Of a DNA stretch of 16,188 nt, positions 1 through 8,350 are shown piece by piece. Position 1 is the stretch's first letter. The number at the start of each line of letters is the position of its first letter. The DNA comes from Candidatus Poseidoniaceae archaeon. GTDB lineage: Archaea > Thermoplasmatota > Poseidoniia > Poseidoniales > Poseidoniaceae. The position numbers and the translations under genes are program-made. The notes under the pieces were generated by a model. The model searched no databases, had not been told where the DNA came from, and saw only the letters and a program-made list of their open reading frames with translations. The stretch is taken from NCBI GenBank assembly GCA_013329295.1, contig DUKP01000059.1, positions 1 to 16,188 on the forward strand, written 5' to 3'.

Positions 1-2565
1 CATTTGCAAATTACCACTAACGCCACTATCAAAAGAGAACTCAACCGTCACATTGTAACTCGCACCGCTGTCTATGACTGGAGTCAATTGACCATTTACC
101 AAATTGGTAAACTGAGCATTCATTCCTTGTGGCAGGTTTAGACTCATGTTGAATGTGTCTGGAATATTGCCATTATTGGTTACTTCAAAAGTCATTGATT
201 GAGCAATGTCCCCTGGAATATACGACTGGTCTGAAATATCTGTTTCAACATGAACACTAGCAGTTTGTCTTATCTCGACTGGGATTACCTCACTAACTGT
301 AAGTGACGGATCATCAACATTGGTTGCAGTAACTATAACCTCATAGAATCCTTCAGGTAATCCAATTGGCATTGGTAGATTTAGGAAGAAAGTCCATGAG
401 CCTCCCCACTCATCAAGTAATGGAGATTGTAATGTATCGACATAAGAACCAGATTCACGATATTTAATTGGGAAATTATTGGTTACTGAAATATTGTAAG
501 ATTCCTCATCGTTTCCATTATTGTATAACGACATTAGTATTGATTTGGATTCCTCATTAGCAAAACCTTCAACAAACAATCTGCCATTATCATCACTAAA
601 TAGAGTATAACTTGTCTCCAAATCAAAATCTCGATAAATTGGCACATCGATAATTCGTGTCAACAATGTGTCCCCAACTACATCACCACTAGTACGTGAT
701 GCTCTAATATTGATATTGACTTGACCTGGAGAGGCTTGCTGCTCTGCAGAAATAAGTAGGTTCAAGTTTGCTGATGTCCCTTTGAGCATAAACAATGAAG
801 TAATCGCATTACCTAATTCATCTTGTACCGTTCCAGACCATAAGTCCTCACTAAAAGTAGAACTAAGTTGGAAAGTAGAATCTAAATTACCAGTATTGAA
901 AATTGTGAAAGGCAATAATTGAGATTCCCCTGGATCCATAGTGAGAGCAATCTGTGAAGTTGTTGATGTTAGTCTAACGCTGTATTGTGAATTAATAGAA
1001 ACTTTTGTCGCTACACGCGCTTTTTCTCCCGTATTAGCTGAACTAGCATCAGTGAACCAAATTTCCCAATCTTGAATTTGGACATCTGCACCAGGAGGTA
1101 TTGATAAATTTGCCCAAACCTCTGTTGTTTCAAAAGGACCAATTGGCGGAATAACAACATTAAAATCATTATCATTTGGATTTGTTGTATCAAGACGTAA
1201 TTGAGGTACTATTGGATCCATCCAAGAAGCATTGGTAATATTTGTTTCAGCACGGAATTGAACATTTTTGTAACCATTATTAGTTACCAAACACTTCCAG
1301 GAAACAAGGTCGTTAGGAACTGTTTCAAAGCCACCTACTGGATTATCACAATTTGCGGTTAAAGTAAATCCATCAACTTTGGAAATACCAAACTGAACAA
1401 AATCATCAAAGTGCATACCTTGAGTTGCTCCTGAACTATCAGAACGTAAAACTAGGCCAAAGGTCCAAGCATTACCACCAAGCAATAAATCTGGATTCAT
1501 CAATGCTGGGTTTTGTGACCATACTGTTTGTGGATCCCATGAAATATTCTTCCATTGCCCTGGAACTGGACTTGGATTAATTGCTGCAACGTCCCAATGA
1601 ACTGATTGTAACGGATCTGAAAAGTTACCATTACCGTTCCAAAATTCTAGATAGGCTGCATCTCCTGCACCCATTGTACCCCATGCTTGTAGGTGAACTT
1701 GTGTAGAGATATATTCTTGAGATTGGAATAATTTTCTGCATACAGGTATCTGGTTAATTGACGACAATCCTGCGTCAAGAGCATCTCCACTACAATCATT
1801 GTTGCCGTTTTTGAAGGAATGGACTAGTCTGTCAAAAGCGCTAGATGGGTAGGAGTTGCCAGGTAATGACATTCTCCAATGAGAATTACCTACTGCAGAA
1901 TCGTCACTATCTTCATACCAAGAGCCGTAATTATTTGCATCACCACCGCCAATTGGATACCTTGCAGGCCTAAATGTCAAGATATTGCCATTGGCTTCTC
2001 CATCCATTAAATCCTTATGTACAGCGATAGGAACTTGCTTTTCCATAACATCGTTGTCATTTCTATCATCGTCAGTAAAATTCACCGATGCTCTAAGGAT
2101 TAATCCACCGGTTAATTCGTTAGTTGTTGTATTTAGAACAGAATGGGCTTCCTGTGGATTCCACAGTAGACTATATTCGAATCCTTGGCCACCAGCAATT
2201 AGGTCAGTAGTCCAATAAAATGTTTCAATTACAAATCCGATTGGATGAACAATCTCAAGTTTAGCATCTGTTTGCTTTTGAGTTCCAGTGATTGGCCCAT
2301 CCTTAGATACTGTTATTATTACTTCAACCTCATCATTTTGAAGCAAATACTCTTGGATTTGTCCATCGGGTTGAATCCAAATTTCGGGTTCAAACGACGT
2401 ATTTCCTAATTCTATGCTGGAGATACTAAAGTCATCTTTTGCACCACCTCTAGCAGAAACAGCTTCCGCTTCTGGAACATAATTTAATGCAAGTGTTTGT
2501 AACAGTAACAAAGTAACAAGGGAAATCGAAGAGAGCCTTCTCATCATCATCAACATTCGAGCCAT
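1..2565 (-). CDS. Large secreted protein with jelly-roll-like and Ig-like repeat domains (partial, C-terminus beyond left edge)
   Basis: An open frame runs from the ATG at 2565 to the window edge, 855 codons without a stop. The N-terminus is a signal peptide: a basic MARMLMMMRR, a leucine-rich core (residues 11-28) and a likely cleavage after AEA or VSA near residues 35-38. Residues about 205-395 look like a jelly-roll carbohydrate/peptidase-associated domain (GSWYED, HWRMS and HFDDF motifs). From about residue 400 come repeated Ig-like modules with the signatures VTNNGY, FNTGN, NNGND and VTNNGN, as in COG1470-type CARDB/NEW3 proteins of archaeal surfaces. Many N-x-S/T sequons fit glycosylation. 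No catalytic motif is seen. An in-frame ATG at 2580 is an alternative start; neither has a Shine-Dalgarno. It is probably an adhesin, surface-layer protein or binding protein. The secreted architecture is clear; the exact role is unknown. Confidence 0.85.
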   Translation of the reverse strand, partial: MARMLMMMRRLSSISLVTLLLLQTLALNYVPEAEAVSARGGAKDDFSISSIELGNTSFEPEIWIQPDGQIQEYLLQNDEVEVIITVSKDGPITGTQKQTDAKLEIVHPIGFVIETFYWTTDLIAGGQGFEYSLLWNPQEAHSVLNTTTNELTGGLILRASVNFTDDDRNDNDVMEKQVPIAVHKDLMDGEANGNILTFRPARYPIGGGDANNYGSWYEDSDDSAVGNSHWRMSLPGNSYPSSAFDRLVHSFKNGNNDCSGDALDAGLSSINQIPVCRKLFQSQEYISTQVHLQAWGTMGAGDAAYLEFWNGNGNFSDPLQSVHWDVAAINPSPVPGQWKNISWDPQTVWSQNPALMNPDLLLGGNAWTFGLVLRSDSSGATQGMHFDDFVQFGISKVDGFTLTANCDNPVGGFETVPNDLVSWKCLVTNNGYKNVQFRAETNITNASWMDPIVPQLRLDTTNPNDNDFNVVIPPIGPFETTEVWANLSIPPGADVQIQDWEIWFTDASSANTGEKARVATKVSINSQYSVRLTSTTSQIALTMDPGESQLLPFTIFNTGNLDSTFQLSSTFSEDLWSGTVQDELGNAITSLFMLKGTSANLNLLISAEQQASPGQVNINIRASRTSGDVVGDTLLTRIIDVPIYRDFDLETSYTLFSDDNGRLFVEGFANEESKSILMSLYNNGNDEESYNISVTNNFPIKYRESGSYVDTLQSPLLDEWGGSWTFFLNLPMPIGLPEGFYEVIVTATNVDDPSLTVSEVIPVEIRQTASVHVETDISDQSYIPGDIAQSMTFEVTNNGNIPDTFNMSLNLPQGMNAQFTNLVNGQLTPVIDSGASYNVTVEFSFDSGVSGNLQM

Positions 2566-2623
2566 GAAGGTTCTACACATGAAAGTAATTGTTGTTTGAC
2601 TGGCAAAAAATTCACTAAAACAT

Positions 2624-3862
2624 TCACTTTAAACCTTTAATTGAAGGCTCATCATGAGATGGTTGCTTGTTTTTTTCTCCAAAATTTCCGTCAAAAAAAT
2701 GTTCGAAATCAAAGTCATCCTGTGTTTCGATTTCAGCCTGTTCAACCGGTGGGCTAATTATCGGTTCAAATGAATCTGGTTGAGGGGAAATTACTTCTTG
2801 GATAGGTTCTTCAACAATTGGTAAGTTGTTGTTTGAAGTGATTTTTGTTAGAGTTTCTGAAACCTCCGGAGCGATGACTGTATTGGACAGATTGTCAACA
2901 ACATCACTTACCTTTGCTTTTTCTTTAGAATCTTGCAATTCTAAATTTTCAATCATCCATTCAGGTGGGTCTCCTGAACCTGCACCCAAAACTGCCAAAG
3001 TAGTGAAAGTGGCCAACGGAATAACTGCTAGTGCAGCAATAAGGTCAAGGAATGAGGTTTCTGGTATTGAACCGATGTTAAGTGTTGATTCAAAGAATGA
3101 CTTTTCAAGATCTATGTTTAAATCAATATCAGAACCTATCCACCCCAATACTACTACGCTTGCCATTCTACCCATCAACCATAAAATAAGTACTGGAGCC
3201 AGCCACGATATCTTGGTCATAGAAATTAGCCATTTTCTAGTAAATGAAGCAATGCCAATATATTTGTTGGCTAATTTTGGATAATATTTCATAACGGTCC
3301 CCAGAGTAAAAATATACAATATTAATGCTAACTCTAATCTTCTATTTTCTCTCATCAAACTATCTGGAACCATCAAAACCAATGCCAATGGCAATGTTGC
3401 TAATAGTACTTGGAATGGAACTGCAAGTAAAATCAAACCACCATGAGTGGAAATGATTGAATGACCCTGTTGCCACCGTTTGTGTGCAAGAACTGTAATT
3501 TGCCCATGTGGAGAAGATGCATAATTTTGTCTTGCAATACGTCTTTGAGTAGCACTTCGTGATGAGCGTGAAAACTTCAAAAATTTCATCCAACCACCAT
3601 TTTCAATAACAACTAAAGGTGTATAGCCACCTATAATTAAAGCAAGGAAAAGCGCTACCATACCATAAATAAGAGATGCTGCAGTAATCCAAGGTATCAT
3701 TTCTTTCTGAAATGTAATGTTAATACTTTCACCAAAGAAACTGAATTCAAAAAGATACGTTAGAGTAAAAGCGATTAAAGGTGTCAAGAATACTTGACAA
3801 AGAGCAACAACTGTTAGCCATAGACGAGCACTAAATGGTTTTTTACGACCTTTACCCGCCAT
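2624..3862 (-). CDS. Six-helix membrane protein with long acidic cytoplasmic tail, unknown function
   Basis: I do not recognise the family. Counting from the ATG at 3862 (412 residues), a basic N-terminus (MAGKGRKK) precedes hydrophobic segments at about 14-38, 56-82, 138-166, 173-192, 213-241 and 273-296. A basic loop (about 92-113, rich in R, S and K) and the N-terminus suggest those sides are cytoplasmic. After the last helix comes a tail of about 110 residues rich in E, D, P and S, with low complexity and repeated acidic/proline stretches (EEPIQEV, SPQPDS, ISPPVE). It ends in a DFDFEHFFDG patch and a basic end. The tail could be a disordered partner-binding segment. A GTG 18 nt upstream (3880) is an alternative start. 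I prefer the ATG because an ATAATAAA element lies about 23 nt before it, suiting a near-leaderless transcript. The gap to the preceding gene is 75 nt. Confidence 0.8.
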   Translation of the reverse strand: MAGKGRKKPFSARLWLTVVALCQVFLTPLIAFTLTYLFEFSFFGESINITFQKEMIPWITAASLIYGMVALFLALIIGGYTPLVVIENGGWMKFLKFSRSSRSATQRRIARQNYASSPHGQITVLAHKRWQQGHSIISTHGGLILLAVPFQVLLATLPLALVLMVPDSLMRENRRLELALILYIFTLGTVMKYYPKLANKYIGIASFTRKWLISMTKISWLAPVLILWLMGRMASVVVLGWIGSDIDLNIDLEKSFFESTLNIGSIPETSFLDLIAALAVIPLATFTTLAVLGAGSGDPPEWMIENLELQDSKEKAKVSDVVDNLSNTVIAPEVSETLTKITSNNNLPIVEEPIQEVISPQPDSFEPIISPPVEQAEIETQDDFDFEHFFDGNFGEKNKQPSHDEPSIKGLK

Positions 3863-3937
3863 AAAGTAACGTTGCTTCACTTTATTATCAAAGATTGCTA
3901 ATGTTAATCATCAGAATTATTGGTTTTTAGTGTAGAA

Positions 3938-4543
3938 TTATTCCTCGGAATCCTCTATATCTCCTAAATTGTTATCAATTACAGGATAGCCATCGGTAAG
4001 TAGTAGTCTAAATCCGCCGGCAAAAAAGCCATCTTTTCTTTTTCTGCCTAAATCGGGTCTTGGTATTTTTTCAAGAACTTTGCCACATTTATTACATGAA
4101 ATAGACAACATTTTCCATTCTGGACTTGGTTTGATACAGCATGCTGATTCCGATTTTGCCTCATCCAAAACCAACTGAAGTTTTTGCGCCATCTCTAATG
4201 TCCAAGGTGGTTTTGGACCACCAACAAAGGTTTGCATTCTTGAGAGAATAAACCATCCTGAAGAAATCCATAAGCCAAAACCAAATGGCGCATTACCCCA
4301 CTTAATCGATGCTAGACCAAACAAAAGAGGAATTGTTGAAGCTACAAATCCCATCCAGTAAATCATCCTCATATGTAATACTCGCTGAGTAAGTTTGGGT
4401 GAAAGAGGGATTGGTTCTGGATGAGCTGGAAATGTAGTATTGAATCCCTTCGTTCTAGTGATTAACATTATAGGTAAGCGAGGAAAAATAAATGATATAA
4501 AAAATCCTAAAGAGAAATATATTACTGAGGTAAATAGGGACAT
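3938..4543 (-). CDS. Small membrane protein with C-terminal cysteine (zinc-binding-like) motif
   Basis: The 201-residue product is not a family I recognise. It has an N-terminal hydrophobic helix (about 5-20), a proline-rich stretch with HPEPIPLSP, then two more helices (about 60-80 and 84-101). A cytoplasmic-looking domain of about 100 residues follows. This carries C135-C136 and a CNKCGK knuckle (C150, C153), spaced as for one four-cysteine metal site. A cluster of basic residues (GRKRKDG) and an acidic C-terminus follow. The ATG lies 7 nt after the stop of the aminotransferase, so the two genes are probably cotranscribed and translationally coupled. A structural zinc site is an inference from the CC...CxxC spacing. 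It could be a membrane-bound adaptor or regulatory protein; there is no enzymatic motif. Confidence 0.8.
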   Translation of the reverse strand: MSLFTSVIYFSLGFFISFIFPRLPIMLITRTKGFNTTFPAHPEPIPLSPKLTQRVLHMRMIYWMGFVASTIPLLFGLASIKWGNAPFGFGLWISSGWFILSRMQTFVGGPKPPWTLEMAQKLQLVLDEAKSESACCIKPSPEWKMLSISCNKCGKVLEKIPRPDLGRKRKDGFFAGGFRLLLTDGYPVIDNNLGDIEDSEE

Positions 4544-4550
4544 AACCTAA

Positions 4551-5699
4551 TCACAACCCATTAAGTCTTTTCAACGTAGCCTCAACTTTATCCATTCCGC
4601 GAGATATATCTTCTTTAGAAATTGTATAAGCAAATCTTAGATGACCTTCTCCTGATGGACCAAATGCTGAACCTGGCGAACATAATACTCCATCCTTGAG
4701 TAATTCTAGTGCAACTTCTTCTGAATTCATCCCTTTAACATTAACTTTGGGAAATACATAGATTGCGCCTTTGGGTTTATGACATTCAACCCCTGGCATT
4801 TCATTTAATCGATCAACTATCAAATCACAGCGCTCTTTGAATTCTTTTGCAATTAAATCAGGATAATCTGATGCCTTCTCCATCGCAGCAAGTACTGCAT
4901 ATTGCATAGCATCATTAGAACAAGCAGTAATGTAATACTGCATCTTAATTATTTGACTCATAGCCTCGGTATTAGTCGAGATAATATATCCAATTCTCCA
5001 CCCTGTCATAGCAAAGGTTTTGGAAAAAGAATTGACAATAAGCACTTTATCATAATCCACGCCCATAAATGAAACATGTTTGCCATCAAAGACAATCCGA
5101 TCATATACTTCATCACTAATTATCCACAAATCATGACGCCTAGCAAAGTCAAGTAATGAATCACGTTGAGCATCAGTTAAGGTTCCACCAGTTGGATTAC
5201 TTGGGAAATTATATAAAATCGCAACTGTGTTCTCATCAATCAGTTCTTCCAAATCCTCTATTTTAGGGATGAATTCATTCTCAAACTTACATGGATAATA
5301 TCGATCTTCACCGCCACAAATAGTTACATCTGGGCCATAGAGTGGAAAATATGGTTCTGGAAGGAGTACATTTTCACCAGGGTTTACCAGTGTTAGAAAC
5401 AGATTCAACAAGGCATTTGTCCCAGACATTGTAATGCAGACATTACTTTGATCTAGACCTTCTTGATAAAAATTCCAAGATTGCGCAATTTGCTCCCTTA
5501 ATGCAGGTAGACCTGCTGTGGTTGTGTATTTGTTGTGTCCATCAAGCATAGCTTGATGAAATGCATCAATTGCAACTTTAGGTGGCTGGAAATCTGGTTC
5601 ACCTAAGCCGAAAGAGATTGTATCGTCACCTGCTAAATCAAACATTTTCCTAACGCCAGTCGGCTGAATAGATAATGCTCTATCGCTAAATGTTCTCAC
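4551..5699 (-). CDS. Class I/II pyridoxal-phosphate aminotransferase (aspartate aminotransferase type)
   Basis: This 382-residue product is a full-length fold-type I aminotransferase, transferring amino groups between amino acids and 2-oxo acids in the cytoplasm. All core landmarks are visible: FGLGEPDF near residue 30, the NKYTTTAG substrate loop near 56-63, N168 in NFPSNPTGG, D196 and Y199 in SDEVYD, the Schiff-base lysine K227 in SFSKTFAMTGWRIGY with the phosphate-binding R235, and the carboxylate-binding R355 in HLRFAY. This pattern is typical of archaeal AspC/AlaA-like enzymes of subgroup I-gamma; substrate choice (Asp, Ala, aromatic) cannot be read from the sequence. It starts at GTG, supported by an AAAGGTGA Shine-Dalgarno-like element 5-6 nt upstream. 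The gene lies 17 nt after the subtilase gene and 7 nt before the next gene, so it is mid-operon. Confidence 0.93.
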   Translation of the reverse strand: MRTFSDRALSIQPTGVRKMFDLAGDDTISFGLGEPDFQPPKVAIDAFHQAMLDGHNKYTTTAGLPALREQIAQSWNFYQEGLDQSNVCITMSGTNALLNLFLTLVNPGENVLLPEPYFPLYGPDVTICGGEDRYYPCKFENEFIPKIEDLEELIDENTVAILYNFPSNPTGGTLTDAQRDSLLDFARRHDLWIISDEVYDRIVFDGKHVSFMGVDYDKVLIVNSFSKTFAMTGWRIGYIISTNTEAMSQIIKMQYYITACSNDAMQYAVLAAMEKASDYPDLIAKEFKERCDLIVDRLNEMPGVECHKPKGAIYVFPKVNVKGMNSEEVALELLKDGVLCSPGSAFGPSGEGHLRFAYTISKEDISRGMDKVEATLKRLNGL

Positions 5700-5716
5700 A
5701 AAATCACCTTTTTTTG

Positions 5717-7885
5717 TTACCCTTCCAATAGTTCAGCGTCGACTACTGATGCGATATCCATGTCATCCTTGAGAACTTTATTTATCGATTCATTACTATC
5801 TAATGTCAAGTTTTCTGGACTGCTGGTTCTAGCATTCCATAACAATAATACTACAATTAGGAATAATGCGATGAAAATAAAATCAAGATGGAATTTTTCA
5901 AACAATGATTCAGAATGTGAATTAGAATTTCCATCTCCTGCAACTGTTACAATTACTGGAAGTGATTGTCCATCGTCGCTGATTCCTCTTACTTCTAAGG
6001 TATTGTTACCTTTAGCGATTTTATCTGTATCAAGGGCGATTGACCAAGCAAATCTTTCAAGTGCACCCAAAGTAGTATTAGATTCCTCAAATGCAGCAGA
6101 CATCCAATTACCATCATTTATTCGATATTCAACAGCATTTACTGAACCCATCTGACCCCATGCAACTCCATCGATTACATAGAGCATTGATTCATTATCA
6201 AAGCCCATTGATTCAATATGAACTTGAGTGTTTGTGTCTATTTTACCTGTCAAGTTCTGTTCCTTCAACTCAATAGACAATTTTACTGCCTCGTATGCAT
6301 CAACAAGACCCCAACCAAAATCTCGATTCCAGTATGGATCTACATCAGGTTGAGTAGGCTCACCTTTACGCTCTGCAGTAAACTTGAGTATCTCCTTCAT
6401 CTCAAACGGAGACAAGTCCTCATTAGCTTCAATCATTAATGCCAGTATTCCTGACACAGAAGGAGTGGCATATGAAGTCCCTGAACCTCTACTCGTGTAA
6501 GTATTGGATGAAGCATCGCCGCCAAGGAAATTATTGCATGAGCCAGATGTTACACATCCTTCTGCTTGAATGATGTTAGTCCCTGGCGCGGTTATTTCAG
6601 GCTTTAATTCGTTGAGGGGATTGCCATCACCATTATCTCTTCTAGGGCCACGGGATGAGTAAGAAGCGATTGTATCGTCATCTCTAGTAATAGTATTGCC
6701 ATCATCAGTAGCGCCAACAGTTATCGAAAGGTCTGAAGAGCCCATGCCCGAAAGACCATCATTACTAGGCCCATCATTTCCTGCCGCAACACTGACTACA
6801 ATACCTTCTTCCATTGCAACATCAAGAATCATACTGTGCATATCTGTTCCATCTGAACCACCATCTTCGTGAGAAGTAATTCCCCAAGATAAAGAAATGA
6901 TATCAATGCCATGCAGACTTTCATCAACACCTGCCCAAGCAGTATCTTTGTTATCAATAATCCACTGAATTCCATTCATCGCTGACTCATAGAATTCTTG
7001 TTCAAGAAGATAATTTTCAAATGGCCCTGCTCCAACATCAGTACCTATTCTAACATCGACAAGAGAGGAATCTGGGGCTGAACCATAAAACTCGCTTTGA
7101 CTACCATCTGCTTCAATACCCGTAGCCGATGACATCCCTATACAAGCTGTACCGTGTTGATTACCATCATCTGGGTCATAAGAACCGTCTGTCTCACGGG
7201 CTCCAAGACCTGCTGCAACACAAGTTGGATCGGTGTGTAAATAACAAACTGCATCATAACCAGCAACGAACTTTCCAACCAATCCGGGATGTTCATTATC
7301 TACTCCTGTATCGACCATTGCGATGTTTACACCTTTACCTGTAACGCCAAAGTTCCATGCTGCGTCAGGATATATTGAGGAATTTCTTGCCTTAACATTG
7401 GGTGTTTGGATGTCGCCATAGAATACCACAGTACCATAATGATGTACCATGACAACATTAGGAAGTTCTACCAATGTCTGTGCTAATGATACTTCTTGGA
7501 CTCCAATAAGAACCGAGTTTATCGCTTCAATAACGTCAACAACTTCGATTCCTAACTGCTCTAATTGAGCGATATGAGTCTCTGAGACTTCAGTATTGTA
7601 AGAAATACCCATGCCTACTGGGACTTCTGAAATTTCTATAGAATCATGGATTGCGTTTTTATTTTCATCATAGATTGACCTTTCGTACCATTCTGGATTA
7701 TCTTCTACCCATGATGGTTCAGCTTGTATGGGAATTTGGTAAGTATCTTCAAGATTCATCCAATGAATTCCAGAATCATCAATTGACGACCAATTGGCTC
7801 TATTGTAAACAGGTTGATCGTAAATTGAACCGGTTAATGGCAAAAAGATGACTGCGCACAGAAACACTGCTAATAGTCGCTTCAT
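5717..7885 (-). CDS. Membrane-anchored subtilisin-like serine protease (peptidase S8)
   Basis: The 722-residue product is an extracellular endopeptidase. Visible parts in order: a signal peptide (MKRLLAVFLCAVIFLPL, residues 1-19), a prodomain-like region (about 20-165, with an inhibitor-I9-like stretch near 90-150), then the S8 catalytic domain. Its triad is D192 (MVDTGVD), H244 (NQHGTA) and S471 (GTSYATPS), with the oxyanion N370 (AAGNDGP). Cysteine pairs at 214/222 and 444/450 could form disulfides. After the catalytic domain (ends near 535) comes a beta-rich module (about 545-650) with N-glycosylation sequons. A single transmembrane helix (about 666-683) and a 39-residue acidic cytoplasmic tail end the protein. 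So the enzyme is tethered to the outer face of the membrane, unlike secreted subtilisins. It could degrade environmental protein for uptake or process surface proteins. It begins with ATG and is the first gene of the group running to 3938. Confidence 0.95.
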   Translation of the reverse strand: MKRLLAVFLCAVIFLPLTGSIYDQPVYNRANWSSIDDSGIHWMNLEDTYQIPIQAEPSWVEDNPEWYERSIYDENKNAIHDSIEISEVPVGMGISYNTEVSETHIAQLEQLGIEVVDVIEAINSVLIGVQEVSLAQTLVELPNVVMVHHYGTVVFYGDIQTPNVKARNSSIYPDAAWNFGVTGKGVNIAMVDTGVDNEHPGLVGKFVAGYDAVCYLHTDPTCVAAGLGARETDGSYDPDDGNQHGTACIGMSSATGIEADGSQSEFYGSAPDSSLVDVRIGTDVGAGPFENYLLEQEFYESAMNGIQWIIDNKDTAWAGVDESLHGIDIISLSWGITSHEDGGSDGTDMHSMILDVAMEEGIVVSVAAGNDGPSNDGLSGMGSSDLSITVGATDDGNTITRDDDTIASYSSRGPRRDNGDGNPLNELKPEITAPGTNIIQAEGCVTSGSCNNFLGGDASSNTYTSRGSGTSYATPSVSGILALMIEANEDLSPFEMKEILKFTAERKGEPTQPDVDPYWNRDFGWGLVDAYEAVKLSIELKEQNLTGKIDTNTQVHIESMGFDNESMLYVIDGVAWGQMGSVNAVEYRINDGNWMSAAFEESNTTLGALERFAWSIALDTDKIAKGNNTLEVRGISDDGQSLPVIVTVAGDGNSNSHSESLFEKFHLDFIFIALFLIVVLLLWNARTSSPENLTLDSNESINKVLKDDMDIASVVDAELLEG

Positions 7886-7945
7886 AACTCTCCCTCAACC
7901 CAAGCAAAAACCAATCACACATCAAGATATTCATGTTTTGTTAAT

Positions 7946-8129
7946 TGGTGGGAGCAGAGGGATTTGAACCCCCCCCAGCGGATTTCTTCTGGAACCGCCC
8001 ATATTATGGGCAAGGTTAGCAGGATGCAACAGGTCGGCGCTCCAGTTGGTCATCAACTTCAGCAAACCCACTCGTCTTCATTCCTGTGCAACTGGAGCCC
8101 GCGATACTACCAAGCTATACTATACTCCC
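7946..8129 (-). tRNA. tRNA-Trp (anticodon CCA), intron-containing, CCA end encoded
   Basis: The mature tRNA folds completely once the intron is removed. Acceptor GGGAGTA (8129-8123) pairs with TGCTCCC (7956-7950). The D stem is GTAT/GTAT with loop GG at 18-19. The anticodon stem is GCGGG/TCCGC. The T arm is GGGGG-TTCAAAT-CCCTC. Discriminator A73 (7949) is followed by an encoded CCA (7948-7946). Anticodon C34-C35-A36 is at 8095-8093, preceded by T33. The 5' exon ends at G37 (8092) and the 3' exon resumes at A38 (7983), leaving a 108-nt intron at the canonical 37/38 site. The 5' end is only 17 nt past the stop of eL41, and no clear TATA box lies between them, so the tRNA may be cut out of the eL41 transcript. 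An unbroken run of eight G residues spans the variable loop and T stem. Confidence 0.96.
7984..8091 (-). ncRNA. tRNA-Trp intron folding as a box C/D 2'-O-methylation guide RNA (targets C34 and U39)
   Basis: Read on the minus strand, the intron has box C ATGAAGA (8081-8075), box D' CTGA (8062-8059), box C' TTGATGA (8056-8050) and a box D variant CCGA (8037-8034). A closing stem CAGG/CCTG, extended by TGCA/TGCA across a one-base bulge, brackets boxes C and D. The guide before box D pairs over 10 bp with 8098-8089, and its fifth base from box D (G8042) faces C34 of the anticodon. The guide before D' pairs over 9 positions (two G-U) with 7985-7977, and its fifth base (G8067) faces U39. These are the two sites guided by the tRNA-Trp intron in Haloferax volcanii and other euryarchaea. 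A second hairpin (8017-7993, GCCCAT/ATGGGC) lies 3' of box D. Boxes C, C' and D each deviate by one base from consensus. Confidence 0.88.
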
Positions 8130-8146
8130 TCGGTTCACCTTCAGAA

Positions 8147-8254
8147 TCAGTTCTTAGCCTGTCGGCGAGCACGCTTTCTGCGTCGCAGTTTCTTCTTGCG
8201 CCACTTCCATCTTTGATTACCAGATTTCTTCCAAGCACGTGAGCCTCTCTTCAT
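8147..8254 (-). CDS. rpl41e: 50S ribosomal protein eL41-like, 35 residues
   Basis: This small frame begins with ATG at 8254 and ends with TGA at 8147. The product has 35 residues, more than half of them K or R. Its core WKWRKKKLRRRKRARRQ (residues 16-32) follows the eL41 pattern KWRKK-x-RR-x-(K/R)RKRR, a single basic helix that sits in the large-subunit/bridge region of archaeal and eukaryotic ribosomes. It is about ten residues longer than the usual 25-residue eL41, the extra part being an N-terminal MKRGSRAWKK segment. The location between two tRNA genes fits a translation gene. A TATATG element 28-33 nt upstream of the ATG, and no Shine-Dalgarno, suggest leaderless transcription. Genes this short are commonly missed by ORF callers. 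The main alternative is a chance basic ORF, which the family-like motif makes unlikely. Confidence 0.75.
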   Translation of the reverse strand: MKRGSRAWKKSGNQRWKWRKKKLRRRKRARRQAKN

Positions 8255-8281
8255 GGTGAACAACCAACCCACATACATGCC

Positions 8282-8287
8282 ATATAT
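8282..8287 (-). promoter_or_regulatory. Candidate TATA box for eL41 (leaderless start)
   Basis: On the minus strand the sequence CATATATG lies centred about 30 nt upstream of the eL41 ATG (8254). The archaeal TATA box sits about 26 nt before the transcription start, so a transcript would begin at or just before the ATG. No B-recognition element stands out. Support is positional only. Confidence 0.35.
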
Positions 8288-8350
8288 GAGAGCATCGGGA
8301 GATTTGATGTAAGAAATTTAGCGACAGCAACTAAATTTGAGATATTTAGG

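Noticed and set aside
2826..3284. 152-codon plus-strand open frame
   Set aside because: Antisense to the long membrane protein gene, with no family motif and composition of a shadow frame.
7993..8017. Rho-independent-type terminator (hairpin GCCCAT/ATGGGC)
   Set aside because: It lies inside the tRNA-Trp intron and has no T-run; it is better explained as intron structure.
7964..8242. 92-codon plus-strand open frame
   Set aside because: It lies antisense to the intron-containing tRNA-Trp and eL41, and its product has no recognisable feature.
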